DNA from: Rhodamnia argentea
Lineage: Eukaryota; Streptophyta; Magnoliopsida; Myrtales; Myrtaceae
Direction: 5' to 3'
NCBI RefSeq assembly: GCF_020921035.1
Contig: NC_063152.1
Span: forward strand, 31,929,903-31,993,902
DNA: 64,000 nt
Shown here: one piece after another, positions 50,951 to 62,774 of the stretch
Position numbering within the stretch: position 1 is the stretch's first letter
Layout: each line of letters begins with the position of its first letter
Program-made: the position numbers and the translations under genes
Notes under the pieces: generated by a model
What the model was told of the DNA's origin: nothing
The model's input: only the letters and a program-made list of their open reading frames with translations
The model's database searches: none

Positions 50951-51574
50951 GAAGTTATATGTTCAAATTCCACGGATTGCATGCAAACCGCTCTAGGTTA
51001 AGGCCGCTCACACAGATGAAAAGTCCGAATTTAGCAAGTTCATGGGGCTTAAAGAGGGTTCCATGGACTTCCAAATAGCCGGTCTTTGCACTTGGGTCCC
51101 AAAAACGAAAAAAAAAAAAAAAAGAATAGCTACCTGTATAAGGAATTGCCAAACAATTTAAAGGAGTTAAAACGCAGTGGAAGCCATTGGCGTACACTTT
51201 TCCTTAGACTCTGTCTGAAGCCCGTTTGAAACATGATCTGTTGATCGCTTGGTTATGTATCGGGCTTAAAACTTCCTGTCCAGATTTGTCCAGGCCCTGG
51301 TGATGCGCCCAATGGGCTTCAGGCCCAGACCAGTTCAACCCCAGGGCCCAAACCATACCATACGCAAGAAAACCATCGACCCCGTCTACGTCACCATTGT
51401 CAATCGGCTTCGAAGTTGACGCCATCTACGAGCCTGTCTGAAGCTTCCTCGTGAGCCCGCCTTGACCCTTTCATGTGTTTCCTGGGGAAAAAGATGAAAC
51501 GGCCCTGGTTTTCTCCGTTGACGCGTTGACCTGTCCTAAAGAAGCTTCTCTTTGGCCAAGTCCAGTCTTCGTAG

Positions 51575-51582
51575 TATAAAAG
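51575..51582 (+). promoter_or_regulatory. TATA box of the PLAC8-family gene
   Basis: The sequence tataaaag lies 108 bases upstream of the start codon at 51683, a normal distance for a plant gene with a leader of about 75 bases. The leader contains a CTT-rich stretch (51638-51655). Confidence 0.7.
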
Positions 51583-51682
51583 GGCGTCCATTGCTGTTCT
51601 CGGTGTGTTGCGTTCAAGCTTCTTGGCTGGCGAAGTCTTCTTCTTCTTCTTCTCTTTGCAGAGTTGATAGAGCTTCGCAGTC

Positions 51683-52235
51683 ATGGCGTCTCAAGAGCAT
51701 CTGGAGAAGCTGCAAGCCCGCCAGAGTTACAGGAACTTCTGGCACGCTGACCTCACGCACACCGTTCAAGCTGACACCCCCTGTATCGTTCCATTCTCTG
51801 CCTCTCTCTCTCTCTCTCTCTGATCTTATACATGGTCTTTTCTGAAAAAGAGAGGAATATAATGCGTTATCTAATCTTCTTCCTGATCTCTGATGGGGTT
51901 GCTCTGTTTCTCGCTGCATGGGATCGCAGACTGCTGCTTTGCCTTTTGGTGGTACGTTTTTTCCAATTTGTTGATTTGAGATGATTCTTGAAATTATTGC
52001 TGGGAATTGGATTTGTTTCAGTGCTTACGAGTAGCTTTACAATAAGAATGTTGTCTTGTTACTGTCACGAGATTATGGTCCATCAGGAAGAGGATGTTAC
52101 GACGAAAATTTGACAACAACATGGACTGTCGGAAGGAAAATTGGAAAACAGACAGTTTACATGTTCCCCTTTGGACTATGGATTGAGCTAAGGTCATTTG
52201 ATGGCGTTTTTCTGCAAATTTTCTTCAACAATCAA

Positions 52236-52280
<45 letters not shown>

Positions 52281-54177
52281 TGTCCATTTATTCGGTAACC
52301 ACACTTTCACCAAAGCACATTTCGCGGTGATCCCGCAAGCCAACATTTTCGAGGAAGTTTGGTCCTTCCGGAACATGCTTCCACAAAAGCATATAACTTC
52401 ATATAGGCTAGGTTCCTTACACGGTGTCGGACGATGTAGAAATAGGCTAGATCTTAGGTGGTTCTGTTCCTTCACCTTGCCGACAAATGACGCTATCAAT
52501 CTGTCTTGAAGTGGTCAAGGAAGTATATATTATAGCAATCGATCCACAGGGTACTAACTTCAAGAGGAAAATGTAGATCATCAGCGTTAATGTGCGACTG
52601 AGATAAACTTGAAATCATGGAACTTCACTGTCTTTACCAGTACTCATCCAAGACATCTCAATTTAACAACACTGCCGCAATGGAAACTATTTCGGGGTTC
52701 GTGTATTTCATGTAAATCTTTATCCCTTGTGTTATTCCTGGAGGAGAACATTTCCAAACGAGGACACATCATGGAACCACATCTTGGAGAGTTCTCTTTA
52801 GGCATTTTCTGACTGTAGAATTGCTGGATTGTCTCATGCTGGTGTTAAGCAGTAATCAATGCATGCAGTAGAGGTTTCGGCAGCTAACAGTGGGCAGTTG
52901 ATCAAAAGCATTTCTTGTAGCCAATAGCAACTGATGTTTGACAATATCCAACAAGAATTCGACATTTTACAGTCATTCTTGTAGCTTCATTATGCTTCGA
53001 ATTTTGGACTGCATTATGCAATGGGCAGTTCTGCTGTCGACATCCAGCTAAGTCCTTTTGCTCTGCTGCAGTGGACCATGTGCTTCGTACTTGCTCCGGA
53101 GAAGAGCCCTTTACAATGACATGTCCAGGTAATGGATCTTCGTGATTCATATCATTCTCTCTTACTCAATTCCACGATCTGCTGGTGAAAATATGTTCTC
53201 TCATTCCGTCTTTAGATACGTGTGTTGCGCTGGTTACATGCCCTGTAGCGGAAGGTGCGGAGAAAGCCAGTATCCCGAGCTATGCCTCGCCACTGAGGTA
53301 TATTAACCCTTCAAACTTATGGTGGTTCTGATTTCTTCCCCTGTTTCTCATGTCAATCACTTATTCCCTCCCCTCTCACGTACTCGTGATCGCCGATTGC
53401 GTTAAGATCTCACAACCTCACTTGTTGCAAAATAAATGGCGGCGATATTTCTCTAGCCAAACAATTACTGATCTCGCCGGTTCTCTCATTCTATATCTCT
53501 TCGGATGGCCAGGTTGTCTGCTGCTTTGGGAATTCAGTGGCCTCGACGCGCTTTCTCTTGCAAGACGAGTTCAACATACAGACCACTCAATGCGACAATT
53601 GTATCATTGTATGCTCTAACCTGTGCACCAATCATAAAAATTGGAAAGTAAATTCATCGTGCAATCCACCCTTTTTGATCATTAGCATGTTCCGATGATG
53701 CTCAGGCCTTCATGATCATCCTCCAACAAGTTGCCTGCGTGTTTTCAATCATAGCAATGATATGTGGGAACAGCGAGATCCGACAGGCTTCGCAGATGCT
53801 CAGTTGTTTGGCTGACATGGTTTACTGCACGTAAGTTGTACCGTGTACTCCTGAACATCACGGCAACTAATTTAACCACGAGTCCATGGCTTATGCTAAT
53901 TTTTTCCCTCTTCTCTTCTCGCAGAGTTTGCGCTTGTATGCAGGTATGTCGAGTGAGTTTCGATGCGGCCTCGTATCGTTACTGAACATTGCATCTCACT
54001 GTCTGTGTTTTTTAACCTTCTGGTTTGCTAACCGAGACCGAGAGTGCTTTGCAGACTCAGCACAAGATAGAGATGGACAAGCGAGACGGCTTGATCAATG
54101 ATGGACCGATGGCCGTGCCTCGATGGCAGCAGATGTCGCGGCTTGACCAGCGGGTGCCTCCCTCGGTCGGCTATTAG
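51683..54177 (+). CDS. PLAC8-family cysteine-rich protein (At1g63830/At5g41390-like)
   Basis: Eight coding exons: 51683-51782, 51930-51951, 53072-53128, 53216-53297, 53513-53608, 53706-53830, 53925-53943 and 54055-54177; 624 nt, 207 residues, phases exact. The start MASQEHLEKLQARQSYRNFW is that of the family. Cysteine-rich segments follow: YCCFAFWCGPCASYLLRRRA (family usually CAPC), YVCCAGYMPCSGRCGESQYP, then FGNSVASTRFLLQDEFNIQT, TTQCDNCII, a hydrophobic stretch IILQQVACVFSIIAMI (about 122-137) that probably spans or enters a membrane, and VYCTVCACMQTQHKIEMDKR. The family is conserved in plants; the molecular role is not established. The Arabidopsis relative continues after VGY into Pro/Gln/Gly/Tyr-rich repeats, whereas this frame stops at SVGY. 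Intron two (1120 nt) contains a GA microsatellite of about 40 bases. Two very small exons (22 and 19 nt) are predicted only because they restore family sequence. Confidence 0.92.
52238..52277 (+). repeat. GA microsatellite
   Basis: About 20 uninterrupted GA units lie within intron two of the PLAC8-family gene. Such a long perfect tract is likely to vary in length between individuals. Confidence 0.95.
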
Positions 54178-55082
54178 CCTCAGCCTGCATACCGACACCC
54201 CTATCCTTATTCGATCAAAGCGGTCTCTCTTTCTACTCGGATTTGTATCCAGACATTCTTGACTCGTGTTCTACCGTTGGGAGACACAATTGGTAGCTTA
54301 CCAACGTCTTTATGAAATTATCACATTGCTTTTACGGTTTGGAAACTGGCATAGCTTAATCACGCTTCGGATTTACTGACTCTTATAGGAAATTTTCCAA
54401 GAGTGACTTAATAATAACTTTCGTCGAATCAAATATATATATCAATTCTCGATTGAACAATTTTTATTCGCTTTGTTTATCAACCTCTTACATTTGCTAA
54501 CTGTTTTTCAGAGATTATCAACCCAATTGGCGTGACTCGCGGACTAATCTCCCGTTAAATTATCACGTAATGTTGGTTTCATTGTCATTTAAGTTACTAA
54601 CGTTTATACCTATATTTGTTGATTGGCCAGCTTTTTCTATCATTAGAAACTTGGTATTTGCATTTCTTATCAGCGCCTTAAGTTTGTCAATTGCTTTAAA
54701 AATTATTAACCGTAACTATAGTGATTTACCAATTCTCATTTGACTTACTTACGAAGCTTTTTTTTTTTTTTTAATTACCAACTTTTCTTATTTGAAACCG
54801 AAATTTTATTTACTTTTTTGAATTGTGCCTTAAATTTGCAAACTCTTATATTGTTAACTAACTATAATGATCTATCTACTTTTCTCTTATTCAGTTATCA
54901 ACTAATTTTGAATTACCAACTCTATTTAATTAATAATTGATTTTTTTTTTGGTAAAGAAATAATTGATGTTTGTTTATTTTTCCTTAATTTACTAAAGAC
55001 AAGCGTTGTTTAACTCTCAACATATCATTTTGTACAATGTGGTATATGACATATTATTCATGAAAATGTATCTATCCAATAA

Positions 55083-55560
55083 GACACACATAGTTTTTTT
55101 TTGTCAAAATAACATTTCATTCAATGCCTCATCGAAATATAAGAGAGAAACATCTCGGTGCAAATAGCACAACTTCAAACCAAGATAGATCCTAGATTCT
55201 TCAAAACAAAACAAGCTCCAAATGATAAAGAGATCATCGGAATCAAGTTATAGGTCACACGCTCAAAGAGCACACCTATAACTTTTTCAAACCGAAATTG
55301 ATGACCGATCACCGAATCCTTCTTCAATAACGAGCACACACCGAGAACTCCATCTAATGTAACGACTTTGCCTTTCGATGGTGCGTGCCTATGTTTGGCA
55401 TCCCCAACACCATCACCAAGCAAAGTAAAAAAGTCGAACGAACCTAGATTTGACACCTGTGAGAGCGAAACCTTCACAAAGCTCCTATGATCCTCTTCAA
55501 ATTTGAACTTGTTCACTAGCGAAATTTGAGGAAAGTGAAATCTTGAAAACACACAAGTAA
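55083..55560 (-). mobile_element. Retroposon-like segment with terminal A tract (minus strand)
   Basis: Read on the minus strand, an open frame of 125 codons (55175-55552, ... HAPSKGKVVTLDGVLGV ...) is followed by a short tail ending in atgaaatgttattttgac and an A run at 55093-55101. An A-tailed end just after a coding-like stretch is what a LINE or retroposed transcript leaves. The frame resembles the one at 45716-45928. No reverse transcriptase motif is present in the segment, so class assignment is inference. Confidence 0.4.
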
Positions 55561-55876
55561 AAATCTCAAATTTAGACTAGATCCGGATAGAAATCTCCCA
55601 AAATGGGAGAGAGAAACTTTTGAATCTAGACTAAATCAAAAGAGAAAAGCTCTAAAACGAGAGAAAAATAAGAAAAGGAAATAGACCAAAAAAAACCAAA
55701 GAAGGAATGAGAAATGGAAAGGGAGAAGGAGAGGGAGAGGGATTCGACTGCTATGCTAGGCAGTGGCTTTTTTTAAGAGAAACCCTAAGGGAGCGATCGC
55801 CCGGGAGGGGAGGGGGGGTTTTAAAGAGGCAGTGTTGACAATGCACATCGTTCAGCCGCCACTCTTTGTAACTTTA

Positions 55877-56116
55877 GGCTCCATTTGTTTTATGAAAAAT
55901 AAATGATTGAAAAATATTTTCCTAAAAACGATTGCTTATATCACTTACAACAATAGATGAACGAAAAATATTCCATTGTCCACGATAATGTTCAAACATA
56001 AATTATTATCTTTAATGAGGAAATTTTTCACTAACTAATTATTTCAAGTGAGATAAGCAATCATTTCAAAGATAATATTTTCGAAATCATTTGCTTTTTG
56101 CGAAACAAACTGAACC
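55877..56116. mobile_element. Tourist-like MITE (PIF/Harbinger type), best copy
   Basis: The 240 bp element starts GGCTCCATTTGTTTTATG and its other end, reverse-complemented, reads GGTTCAGTTTGTTTCGCA; the inverted repeats extend about 32 bases to AATGATT. It is flanked on both sides by TTA (55874-55876 and 56117-56119). A GGCTCC-like terminus with a TTA target duplication is the hallmark of Tourist MITEs of the PIF/Harbinger superfamily. The interior has a second inverted pair (cgattgcttatatcactta and gtgagataagcaatcattt). There is no coding capacity. Confidence 0.85.
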
Positions 56117-56229
56117 TTAGTCATTAGTAGTTCAACTATCATAGGCCCAAGCTCTCATCTCATTACACCATATGAACGTGCAAATGTTATCATCAATGAA
56201 CTCATCTAAAATATAAACAAACAATCACA

Positions 56230-56420
56230 AAAGAAACAAGGAAAAATTGCCAAAAAAGTCCTAAACCTAATTCAATTTTAAACATTTTTTTTCCAATTAA
56301 GTACATTTGGCCGGTTAGAGTTGACGTGACACTACCGCTCCGACGTGAATTTTTTTTTTTGTCCAAATATGATTTTTAATGTCAAATTTTTTTAAACAAA
56401 TTCAAAAGGTAGGGAAAGTT
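56230..56420. repeat. Half copy of the fold-back repeat
   Basis: One arm only is visible: aattgccaaaaaagtcctaa, ccaattaagtacatttggcc, gttgacgtgacactaccg, then a poly-T tract. The opposite arm is missing, so this is a truncated copy of the family seen near 14, 24, 47, 63 and 64 kb. Confidence 0.5.
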
Positions 56421-57089
56421 TTTTTTTTTTTTTTTCAAAAAGAGGAGAATCAGGCTATGACGGCCTAAATTTCTACCGGATTAGATTAATGAGAGGAATC
56501 GCTAATGTCGGGTTTAGATTATTTGAGATTATGAATTGGGGGTTTAATTAATTGGTGCGGTGGACCATTAAGTTTAAATTGTGGTGGCAAGTGTGCCTAA
56601 GATCTAAACGATGGACCATTGGACGTTAGTATTATCTTTGGATCGAATAGTTTTGTTCTCGAGTGAATTCAGTCCAGGATTGAACCGCGAAGCCCCTTAA
56701 GCCGACCAACCCACTTCCTATAAATAATTCCTCTCTCTCTCTTGCCCTCAGTTTTTTTCCACTCTCTTCATGGAAGCCCCCACCCCACAATCGAGAGCTT
56801 CCCTCGGTCACTTCGCCCACAACGCCGAACGCTAACTCTCGCTTGAGCTCGTCTCGACGGTGGCGGCCTCTACTACTCCTTGCCCTCAGCCTCACTCTCG
56901 TCTTGCTTTCATCTCCTTCGCTCGAGTCTCTCTCTCTCTCTCTTTCTTGCTTGCCCTTGACCCGCGCAACGCCGAAGAGGAAGGAGAAGGCCTACGGTTC
57001 ATTTGGTACAACTTCGAGCTTCGTTCCTCCTCAAGGTTGAACTTAAGACAAGTTGTGAATGTTTGGAGCTCGTAGCAGACGTCCAATGC

Positions 57090-57260
57090 CTAGAGGGAGT
57101 CCAAGTCCGAGCTTATCAATAGATTCAGTTGAACCCACCTTTACTCAAAAGCTTAAGCTAATGAGTTATGGCTCAATTTGAATATATTAACTGCTGCACA
57201 CCATATTAATTCTCCAATGTAGGACTTTTCTAACACAACTCACACGTGCATTCTAACAGT
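57090..57260 (-). mobile_element. LTR-like fragment, inverted relative of 14.7-15.2 kb
   Basis: The minus strand reads gttagaaaagtcctacattg, then agaattaatatggtgtgcag, then cataactcattagcttaagc and ctgaatctattgataagctc, the same motif order as the direct repeats at 14670 and 15020. It is a solo, diverged fragment. Confidence 0.5.
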
Positions 57261-59469
57261 AAAGGTCTGAATATTTCCCGATAAGATTAATAGGCGGATT
57301 AATGTTTATCGGACTCAAATCCAAGAGTGAATGAGAAATTGGGGATTTAATTTAGGAGCGGTGAATTATTAGATTTCGGCAGAGTAATGGGCGCGAGGAA
57401 AATGCAAATCATGGACCATTATCTAACATAATCGTTCTGTTCTTGAGTCGTGTCAGATTTGATTTGAGATTGAGGCATGAAGATCCCCAACCAACTTAGC
57501 TCTCTCTCATTCCCCCTCCTCGTGCGCTCCGCCAAGCTCTCCCTCCCTCTCGTTCTTGCACCGACAATATCATAGCTCGACGATGATGGTCCACGAGATT
57601 CTTAGCCGCTATAGCTTGCCCTCGACGCCTGTTCTCTCTCCCCTCCCCGTAGGTTTCACCGCACGGTGCAAGTATACCTCTAGCCTTACTAATAGAAGAT
57701 CTCATTATTGCTCGATCTTGCGTGAAACGGAAGCTTTGTAAATAGACGTGTGGATGGAGTGTTTCATTCGCATGGCAAGGCAAACGTCCTTACAAGTCAA
57801 TTTTTGCTTGTTAATTTAGGCTCAGTGGGCTGTAGGCAACTAGAATCCTATGGTTGATCGTCTTGATTTTCACCGAATTGAAGAGAATTGGAGATAGTGA
57901 GGTTGGTCGAGGCCTTAAGGGCGTGCTTGTGGGGAGAGTTGGAGGTACATGCTGAATTTGTTAACTAATTCATTGTGTTTGGGTTGTGATTGATCTGTTT
58001 TGGTGTCTTGATTGTTTGTTTGTCGGCGATTCGACTTGAATTCGATAGTTCAGGCTTCTTTGGTGTACGGCTGTGAGATGTGGAAGAGGCCCTTGTTGTT
58101 CAACCGCTTTTTCAGATATCCAGATTCCTACGACTTCATATGATCGAACGCCAACGGAGATGCGGTTAGTATTCTGGAGTAGTTCTTTCTTTGTAATGCT
58201 CCGAATGTATTATGCAGTTTAATTTTGTAAACAAATAATGTAACTAACTAATACACACACACAGAAACATATGATTTGATGTGTGGGGTTCATGTGTGCC
58301 ATGCAATGTATGTTATACAGGTTAGGAAACCCAAGGTCATACCCTAATAGGCGTGCTTCCCATTTCTCTTTACATATGCACTTGTGCATTTTTGTATGGC
58401 TGACTGCTTGTTTTTAGATATTAAGCTTTTGCATTCGCCCTCTGTATCTACTATCTTTAATGAAAGATTAAATTAGAGCTCGCAATTAGTGTCACTTGGG
58501 ACGTTGGAGCTCTGATGTAGGGAAGGCATCGGGCCTTTTACGCAAGTGGAACACTAACCTTTACCACTAAATTAGCTATTGTCACTGATTTGTGTGAGTT
58601 GGCACGGAAGGATTCAAGGTAGCGTCGAAGTGAAGATGTTCTTGCGTGGTGAAACAAACGACGTTGCATGTTGGGTTTGTTTGTTGAGTCGAGGTCTTGT
58701 AGTTATGGGTAGTCGAGATCTGAAGATTGATCGTCTTGGATGTTGTCGAAATGAGATAATTTGACGGTTGTGCCGCGAGGAGGGGCCGGTAGGCCGAGAG
58801 CCTTAGAGAGGTGAGGGTATGGATTCATAGCTTGCATGTTTGATTTACTACTTGATTTGGCATTTATGAAACATGGGCAGCAAGGTAGTGAATTTAAATA
58901 CTCTGAATGTAGTTGACTCAAAGTAGATTGTAGATTGAGACTGCAAGAGGGTTCGGCCGTGGGGTCTTGGAGGACTATCTGTGATCTACATGGTTAGATT
59001 GTGTCAAATGCAAGTAGAGTTTGTGTCAAATGCAGGTCTAAGTACACAGTCCGGGTGCACAGGTTCAAGTAGAAAAAAAGAGGGGACAGCAAGCTTCCCA
59101 AGAGAGAGCATCCTGGGATTATGTGTGCTTGATGTACAAAGGGTTTTTTAGATCTCAGCTCCTAGGTTTAGGATTATGCCACAGTTTTCGGTGTTTCGAG
59201 GGTTTTGATGACACGAATGTACACAGAAAATAAGAGAGCTTCGATCTGTCCACGGTTCATTATCTCCGATCATCTGCCTTTTGTACTACGGATATACATT
59301 TAGCCTTTTTTATTCCATAATTAGGGTTTTGAATTGGAGTTCTACCAGCCCAAGACGATAACCTCTCGATGGCCCATTGCAGTCGAAATGCAAACTATGA
59401 CGGGCGTAGATCAAGACCCCAAAAAGGAAAGTTCTTGGAAGAGAAAAGCTTTCTGGTTTGATTAGATTG

Positions 59470-59979
59470 CTACAAACCATGACGGGCGTCTCCATAAGAG
59501 TCCTCGTGCAATTCAGGGACCCCAGAAGCAGCCCAGAGCCTCTCGTTGATCGGCCCCTCCACCTCATCGGGCACGACCGGAGCCCGGCACAGCGGGCACG
59601 TCCTCCGGGCGTACCCTATCCAACGATCCAGGCAGCCCCAGTGGAACACGTGCCGGCAGTTCAGCAGCCGCCGGATCTCGTCGTCCGCCTCGAAGTCATG
59701 CAGGCAGACGGAGCAGGCGCTCTCGGGCGGGTCCGGGCAGCCGTCGGCCAGGTCCGAGAATCTGACCACCGGGAGGAGCTCGCGCATCAAGGTCAGGGAC
59801 GGCGAGACCGAGGAGGAGTAGAGGGACTCGGGTTCCTGGAGCGGGGTGGGGTCGGGCTCGAGGAGCCCGGGCAGGCGGAGGAGGAAGTGGACGGCGGTTC
59901 GGAGGGGGGCGAAGAGAGAGAAAGTGCGGAGGAAGAGGTTTGGGAGGAGGAGGTCGGTGTAACATACTGGGAAGCCCAT
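59470..59979 (-). CDS. BRH1-like: RING-H2 E3 ubiquitin ligase, BRH1/RHA1-like
   Basis: A single intronless frame of 169 residues. It opens [20 protein letters not shown]; this N-terminal hydrophobic region (about 8-40) is characteristic of the BRH1/RHA1 group and probably anchors the protein in a membrane. The segment [11 protein letters not shown] precedes the RING-H2 finger, with ligands C89, C92, C108, H110, H113, C116, C128 and C131, W120 for E2 contact and CPLC at the end. The tail [15 protein letters not shown] is the family's conserved C-terminus. In Arabidopsis BRH1 is repressed by brassinosteroid and related XERICO/RHA genes act in hormone and stress responses; substrates here are unknown. 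The coding sequence is strikingly GC-rich compared with its surroundings, which opens long antisense frames over it. Confidence 0.95.
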   Translation of the reverse strand: MGFPVCYTDLLLPNLFLRTFSLFAPLRTAVHFLLRLPGLLEPDPTPLQEPESLYSSSVSPSLTLMRELLPVVRFSDLADGCPDPPESACSVCLHDFEADDEIRRLLNCRHVFHWGCLDRWIGYARRTCPLCRAPVVPDEVEGPINERLWAASGVPELHEDSYGDARHGL

Positions 59980-60022
59980 GTTCGTGGGGTGGGTGTGTCT
60001 GGAGTTAGAAATGCAAGTGAGG

Positions 60023-60032
60023 CTTTATATAT
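60023..60032 (-). promoter_or_regulatory. TATA box of the BRH1-like gene
   Basis: On the minus strand atatataaag lies about 44-53 bases before the start codon at 59979, which would imply a leader of only some 15-20 bases. This is short but seen in intronless RING genes; a more distal start cannot be excluded. Confidence 0.5.
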
Positions 60033-62774
60033 TGTAGCATGAAAATATTTTCATTTCCACTTGCCTTCTTCATTTTCTTTTGAAAATTCTTTTTTTTTTT
60101 TTTTTTGTCGTGACCATTTAGAGAATCTTGTCTATTCTCAAGAGGGGCACAAAATGGACCATTTGTTTGCTTAAATATTCTTATGCATGCATTAGTCCTG
60201 ACTTATTGTGAATTTCGATATAAGATCAATTGCTTAATTAGCTACATCGATGCCCAAATTTTTTAAATGAAAAGGTGGATCTAGGTGCACATGGCAACAC
60301 TTCTATTCCAAAAATCAACTTATAATTAGGAATTGATTTTTCCACTTTTACTTCTTTTAGGGCAAAAAAAAAAAATGCTTCGTAATTAGAAAAATGAAGT
60401 TGCATAACCAAACGAATTTCTACTCCGTAAATTGCGCATTACCAAATGGATTTCTGCTTTAAAAGTGTTATTTATATACATGCAACAACTCCGTACCTTC
60501 AAGCGGAGACTATAGTTCCACATCGCCCGCCTTCAGAAGTATAGGCCCCGATTCTGCATTGGTTGAGGCGGTTTTGATCTACCCTTCCGAGCATTACCTC
60601 ATGCCTCGATACCCCGAGCATACGAGGTGAGTGCGGTTTCGCGAAATGTAAGACCGTCTAGACCCTCTTCTTTGGTACGCCTTGAACCTTATGAACACGT
60701 TTTTATTCTTCAAGACCCTGAGTTTAATCTCGATCATAATTTTTTCTAACCTCTGTATTTGAGATTTTGGCTTATAAAAACAAAAAAAAAAAAGTAGGCT
60801 GAAAAAGGAAAACATAAATTGAAAGAAAGGCGTGTCATGTCGTGTTCACATTACTGTTCACTCATGTGTCATTCACAGGGCTTTTTATTCTATTTTTTAC
60901 TTTTACATGTAGATTATTATGTGATCTTCTTGTTGTACAATTTTTCTGTTAACCTATGCTCGTGTGATGAAAAATTATTAAGAGTTCAAAGTGTTCTCAT
61001 TTTTTCAAATAAAAATCCTAAGCAGATCTTATTTTAAATAACGATTTGAAGTAATCATGTGGTCTCGAAAGAGGAGCCCGACCTCAAAAGCATTTTTATC
61101 ATTTACTTTTTTATTTTATTTTACTTTTATCTTTTCATATCTGAAAAAAAAAACAGAAAAAGGAAAAGACAAAGACAAAAAGGACAGGAAAACTAAATAT
61201 TTTTTTTTTGTCAAAACTAAATAGTAAAAACAACGTTTGGTGGATAGTATTGTAATTTGCACAGATTATTACAATTGTCCTAACTTATAAAAAAAAAAAC
61301 TATTATCTTTTTATTTTTTTTTATGCAAGGCGCACGTAAGGCAAAAGCCGCCTTTCTGCAGAATATAAGCTGGCACCCGTGACGTGCATAATCAAATTGT
61401 TTTCTCATTAAACAAACAAAAGAACTGACTATAAAACTATAAACTATTTTATTAAGTCAAAGTGCTCATACATTTTTTATTCCTACGTAGCTAATATTGA
61501 AATGCGAGAGGAAACCGTAAATTATTTGGCGGACCCATTTGTTGACTAGGAGGTCACATTGTATCAAAGCAAATCGATCGACCGATGGGTGCCCTCGCGA
61601 CTTTAACATCACGTTTGTCATCTCGCTGGCGGTCTCAATCGCGTCGTCGATTCAGTCCTTTCCGATCGATTCTCGATAGACAGTGATGGAAAAAGCCCGT
61701 TCATAGGCACGACAGATGAATCTCAACTGGGCATGTGTGTTTCCTCCGTCCCTAATCGAAGAAAAAAAAATTTCCTCTGTCCTCGATCGAAGAAAAAAAA
61801 ACCATTGTCCATCGTCCGAATAATCTCGTCAAGTGGATTCGAGTATGATTCTATAGATGGCTCTTACGCTTACGCGTATAATCGCTGCATCCCATTATCG
61901 GCGCCTTAGCTTTCTCTGGATACCTAAATCCAATTGGGTACATGAAAATTAGACCTGTCAAAATGGGTCATAAATTCATTTCTTAACCCATATATAATGG
62001 GCTGACTTGTTAAATAGGCTAGTTATATTCAATAAATACGTTTAAACATAATATGAGTGTTAAATATGTCATAGTAGATTTACAACTTACTCAAGCATAA
62101 CTAACCCCTATGATCCTCTCTTCATTTTTCTCTCGCCCTCACTTCATCCCGCGCTTACTCACTTCGCACTTTCACCTTAGTTTGGTTATATACATATGAA
62201 AATATTTTCGAAATATGAGTCGAGTCGGGTATAAATTGAGTATGGATCACTACATTAACGGATTAAATAAGCTTCTTGGATCCGATCGGTTATAACCCGA
62301 CCCGACTCGTCCGTTCGATGGTATTACGAAAACCGACACTCTAGCACACGTGTGCCAGTTCTCTGTCGCTGTTTGTTTCCCCATTACTTCTCTAACCAAG
62401 CACATTCCACTTGGCCTATACTTCATCAAATGAATTAAACCTAATGTCTCTTTTACACGTGTGATCATAAATGGTTCCTCCTACAATAAAAGAGGACCCT
62501 TTCTCCTGCGTCTCCCACGAATGCAAGAGGATGCGTGCGTGCGAGCGAGACACCAAACCCGACGTCGTTTGCTATCTCCTGTTCATTCTAACAGACAACC
62601 CATCTTGTCAGAGCTTTGTCTCTGCCTCACTGTCATGCCACTGACAACAGCAAACGTTGCCGGATCTTCATTTGGGAGTTCTCCTCCTTCGTTAGACACA
62701 TTCTTGACGACCCAATCGTGAGATAAATTGTCGACCATAAAAGAGAGAGAGAGAGAGAGAGTTGCTAGAAAAAT

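Larger units (their letters stand above)
49678..51682. other. Intergenic region between the CCT and PLAC8 genes
   Basis: The first part is the CCT gene's leader and promoter. A degenerate Tourist-like MITE (49976-50190) and a 301 bp tandem duplication (50347-50950) are listed separately. A short stretch at 51220-51420 has raised GC but no recognised frame. A TATA box for the PLAC8 gene is at 51575. Confidence 0.45.
54178..59469. other. Intergenic region, repeats and unrecognised frames
   Basis: The first 150-300 bases are the 3' UTR of the PLAC8-family gene. 54.4-55.1 kb is AT-rich with nothing recognised. A retroposon-like segment (55083-55560), a Tourist-like MITE (55877-56116), half of a fold-back repeat (56230-56420) and an inverted LTR-like copy (57090-57260) are listed separately. 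CT-rich stretches at 56720-56950 and 57495-57560 carry short frames on both strands without family signal. Around 58060-58135 the plus strand reads EMWKRPLLFNRFFRYPDSYD before a stop; it looks exon-like but I could not extend it. Confidence 0.4.

Noticed and set aside
59458-60042. 194-codon plus-strand ORF over the BRH1-like gene
   Set aside because: Antisense shadow of a GC-rich RING gene whose minus-strand frame matches the family over its full length.
60490-60700. Possible plant snRNA gene (USE-like ttccacatcg with a TATA-like motif)
   Set aside because: The spacing between the USE-like box (about 60515-60525) and tata (60540) is about 14 bases, too short for either the Pol II or Pol III type, and the downstream sequence does not resemble U1, U2, U4, U5 or U6.
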